Shown: positions 62,597 to 64,000 of the stretch, piece after piece | Position numbering within the stretch: position 1 is the stretch's first letter | How the letters are laid out: every line of letters starts with the position of its first letter | DNA from: Fontibacillus phaseoli | Lineage (GTDB): Bacteria; Bacillota; Bacilli; Paenibacillales; Paenibacillaceae | Assembly (NCBI RefSeq): GCF_003337355.1 | Contig: NZ_QPJW01000001.1 | Coordinates: 434,001 to 498,000 of the forward strand | Length of the DNA stretch: 64,000 bases | Direction of reading: 5' to 3' | Position numbers and translations under genes: made by a program | The notes under the pieces: generated by a model | Told to the model about the DNA's origin: nothing | Database searches by the model: none | What the model saw: the letters and a program-made list of their open reading frames with translations, nothing else

Positions 62597-63268
62597 TTAC
62601 CCTATTTCCTCAATCAATTCCTTATTATCGTTTCTCACATTCCCTACCGCAGTCGTCACCCGGTAAGCTCTCATCTTATTCGCATCGTAGGGTTTGAGCA
62701 ACTTCGTTAGCACAGGGACTTCCGTGTTTGCGCGTTCAAGCCACTCCGTCTCATTCCCTTGATGAAGAATGACCGGCATACGATTATGGATATTTGCCAT
62801 AAGGCTGTTAGGTTCTGTGGTGATGATCGTGCAGGTAGATATCTTATTTCCTTGTTGATCGCTCCAAATATCGAACAGTCCAGCAAACGAGAAGATGTCC
62901 CCGTCACGCATCAGGATTCTGTATGGCTGTTTTTGGTTGCCTTCTTGTTTCCATTCATAGAACCCGTCCGCAGGAATAATGCATCGACGAGACGCCAACA
63001 GCCGATGAAACGAAGGTTTCTCGGTCAGCGTTTCTACCCGCGCATTAATCATTTTTCTCCCGATTTTATCATCCTTAGTCCAGGAGGGAACAAGTCCCCA
63101 ACGAAGTTCTCCCAACCGGTTGCCGCTTTTACCCTGAACTATTGCCGGGATAAATTGCATGGGAGCAACATTATACTTTGGCCGAAAATCGGTGATGGTC
63201 GATTCATAAACAAGGTACCTTAGCATTAATTCGTCCAAAGTGACGGTGATTGTATAACGTCCGCACAT
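62597..63268 (-). CDS. SOS response-associated peptidase (SRAP/YedK/HMCES-like)
   Basis: Protein of 223 residues that covalently captures abasic sites in single-stranded DNA. The catalytic Cys2 follows the initiator Met (MCGRYTITVTLDEL); YNVAPMQ gives the conserved Asn, GFYEWKQEG the Glu, and NIHNRMPVI the His. The frame extends five codons further, but only ATG 63268 exposes Cys2, and GAGGAGA lies eight bases upstream. Monocistronic on the minus strand. Confidence 0.93.
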   Translation of the reverse strand: MCGRYTITVTLDELMLRYLVYESTITDFRPKYNVAPMQFIPAIVQGKSGNRLGELRWGLVPSWTKDDKIGRKMINARVETLTEKPSFHRLLASRRCIIPADGFYEWKQEGNQKQPYRILMRDGDIFSFAGLFDIWSDQQGNKISTCTIITTEPNSLMANIHNRMPVILHQGNETEWLERANTEVPVLTKLLKPYDANKMRAYRVTTAVGNVRNDNKELIEEIG

Positions 63269-63283
63269 ATCAGGTCTCCTCAA

Positions 63284-63584
63284 AAGTTTAATATTAACAT
63301 TCTAAACCATAAAATTCGAGAATATTAATACCTCTTTACTAAATGAGAGTAATTGGTTACGCAACGGAGACCGAAAAAATTGAAAATTGGCAAATCTGAG
63401 TTTCAGTTATGCAAACCATATTATCAAGAGTCTGCGACCACTGCAGGCTCTTAATTTTCCTTCGGAGGTTGGGGAAGTCTTATGATGGGAACTAACCTAA
63501 GCTTGAAAGTCCACTCCACCGGCTGTTTTTTTAATGAATAAAGTCCCTTTCTTATAAAGGAGTCGCTTTCGCGACTCCCATGAG
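63284..63584. other. Spacer between SRAP and the Spo0E-like gene
   Basis: AAGAGTCTGC (63426-63435) and GCAGGCTCTT (63443-63452) form a hairpin followed by AATTTT, possibly a plus-strand terminator of something lost. GGAGTCGC-TTTC-GCGACTCC at 63559-63578 is likely the terminator of the minus-strand gene to its right. A 19-codon frame at 63483-63542 is too short to call. Confidence 0.5.
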
Positions 63585-63752
63585 TCATTTTTCTTTTTGA
63601 CGATTCAGTGTTTCTTTGATTTCATGAAACTCGTTCAGTAGTTGATCGAGTTTTTGACTTAGTTCCACTAACTTCTGATCTGCCAAACGACTATACATAG
63701 CAAATTTATTGAGTTCGGCTCGAAGTTCTTCAATTTTATGTTTTAATTCCAA
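63585..63752 (-). CDS. Spo0E-like aspartyl-phosphate phosphatase
   Basis: A 55-residue minus-strand protein, MELKHKIEELRAELNKFA at the start, with the family motif VELSQKLDQLLNEF containing the key SQxLD residues. Spo0E-like proteins dephosphorylate Spo0A-P and so delay sporulation. The start is TTG at 63752 with AGGGGTG about seven bases upstream. Length is normal for this family of very short helical-hairpin proteins. It stands alone; a hairpin follows its stop. Confidence 0.8.
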   Translation of the reverse strand: MELKHKIEELRAELNKFAMYSRLADQKLVELSQKLDQLLNEFHEIKETLNRQKEK

Positions 63753-63975
63753 AAGCGGACACCCCTGAAAATCGAGTATCTATGTGAATACGTCCGCTGT
63801 GCACTGGCGACCGTTATGCGGATCCCACTAAAGAACTGTCCGCACCAGACTAAAGTGGTATTACAAAATTCGATAAAATAGCACTTTTTTCCTGCTTTTG
63901 AAGTAATCTATGCAACTTAAAGCATAATTTTTCAATGGATGTCATTCGAAATATCTCCGTATCGGAGGCAGAAGT

Positions 63976-64000
63976 ATGTCTTCGCCCGTAGTTTTACCCC
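63976..64000 (+). CDS. Possible start of a gene cut by the window edge
   Basis: ATG at 63976 with GGAGG at 63964-63968; only MSSPVVLP is readable. Upstream CATAAT near 63923 could be a -10. An overlapping short frame ends at once, so this is the better guess. Identity unknown. Confidence 0.35.

Noticed and set aside
63483-63542. 19-codon frame MMGTNLSLKVHSTGCFFNE
   Set aside because: Too short, no recognisable family, ribosome site weak.

Overview
The window is chromosomal DNA of an endospore-forming Firmicute, most likely a Paenibacillus or close relative. The reasons are a Bacillus-type division and cell-wall cluster running into the sporulation genes spoIIGA-sigE-sigG, a meso-diaminopimelate type MurE, an LL-diaminopimelate aminotransferase (DapL), a long type 2 isoleucyl-tRNA synthetase, secreted enzymes carrying S-layer-homology (SLH) domains, and frequent TTG starts. 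The assignment is inference from gene content; no 16S gene is present.

Region 1 (1-19.4 kb) is the dcw cluster, all on the plus strand: end of mraZ, rsmH, ftsL, pbpB, spoVD, murE, murF, mraY, murD, ftsW/spoVE, murG, murB, murA, divIB, ftsA, ftsZ. It builds lipid II, polymerises and cross-links septal peptidoglycan, and assembles the Z-ring. A good sigma-H-type promoter precedes ftsA, and a strong terminator follows ftsZ.

Region 2 (19.4-25.2 kb) is an accessory insert between ftsZ and spoIIGA: a MerR-family regulator and a 1534-residue SLH-anchored pullulanase with a sigma-A-type promoter and two cre-like sites. Region 3 (25.2-36.0 kb) returns to conserved order: spoIIGA, sigE, sigG with recognisable sporulation promoters, then ylmC-like, pgeF, ylmE, sepF, ylmG, ylmH, divIVA and a T-box-controlled ileS. 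Region 4 (36.1-40.4 kb) has a small membrane protein, a DksA/TraR-type protein, lspA, rluD and dapL. Region 5 (40.4-49.5 kb) is a pyrimidine operon pyrR-pyrB-pyrC-carA-carB-pyrF-pyrE behind a PyrR attenuator; pyrP, pyrK and pyrD are absent.

Region 6 (49.5-58.7 kb) holds a minus-strand SLH-GH18 glycosidase and, divergently, a five-gene MacAB-like cassette: ATPase, membrane-fusion lipoprotein, large FtsX-type permease with a Gly/Gln-rich insert, second ATPase with a C-terminal AbrB-like domain, and a family-1 solute-binding lipoprotein. This is the best candidate for an under-described system. Region 7 (58.7-64 kb) is more AT-rich and accessory: a 54-residue small gene, tRNA-fMet and tRNA-Ile(CAU), an array of palindromic repeats, a complete IS3-family element with a -1 frameshift signal, a MarR-paiA operon with two near-identical operator palindromes, an SRAP gene, a Spo0E-like small gene, and the possible start of a further gene at the window edge.
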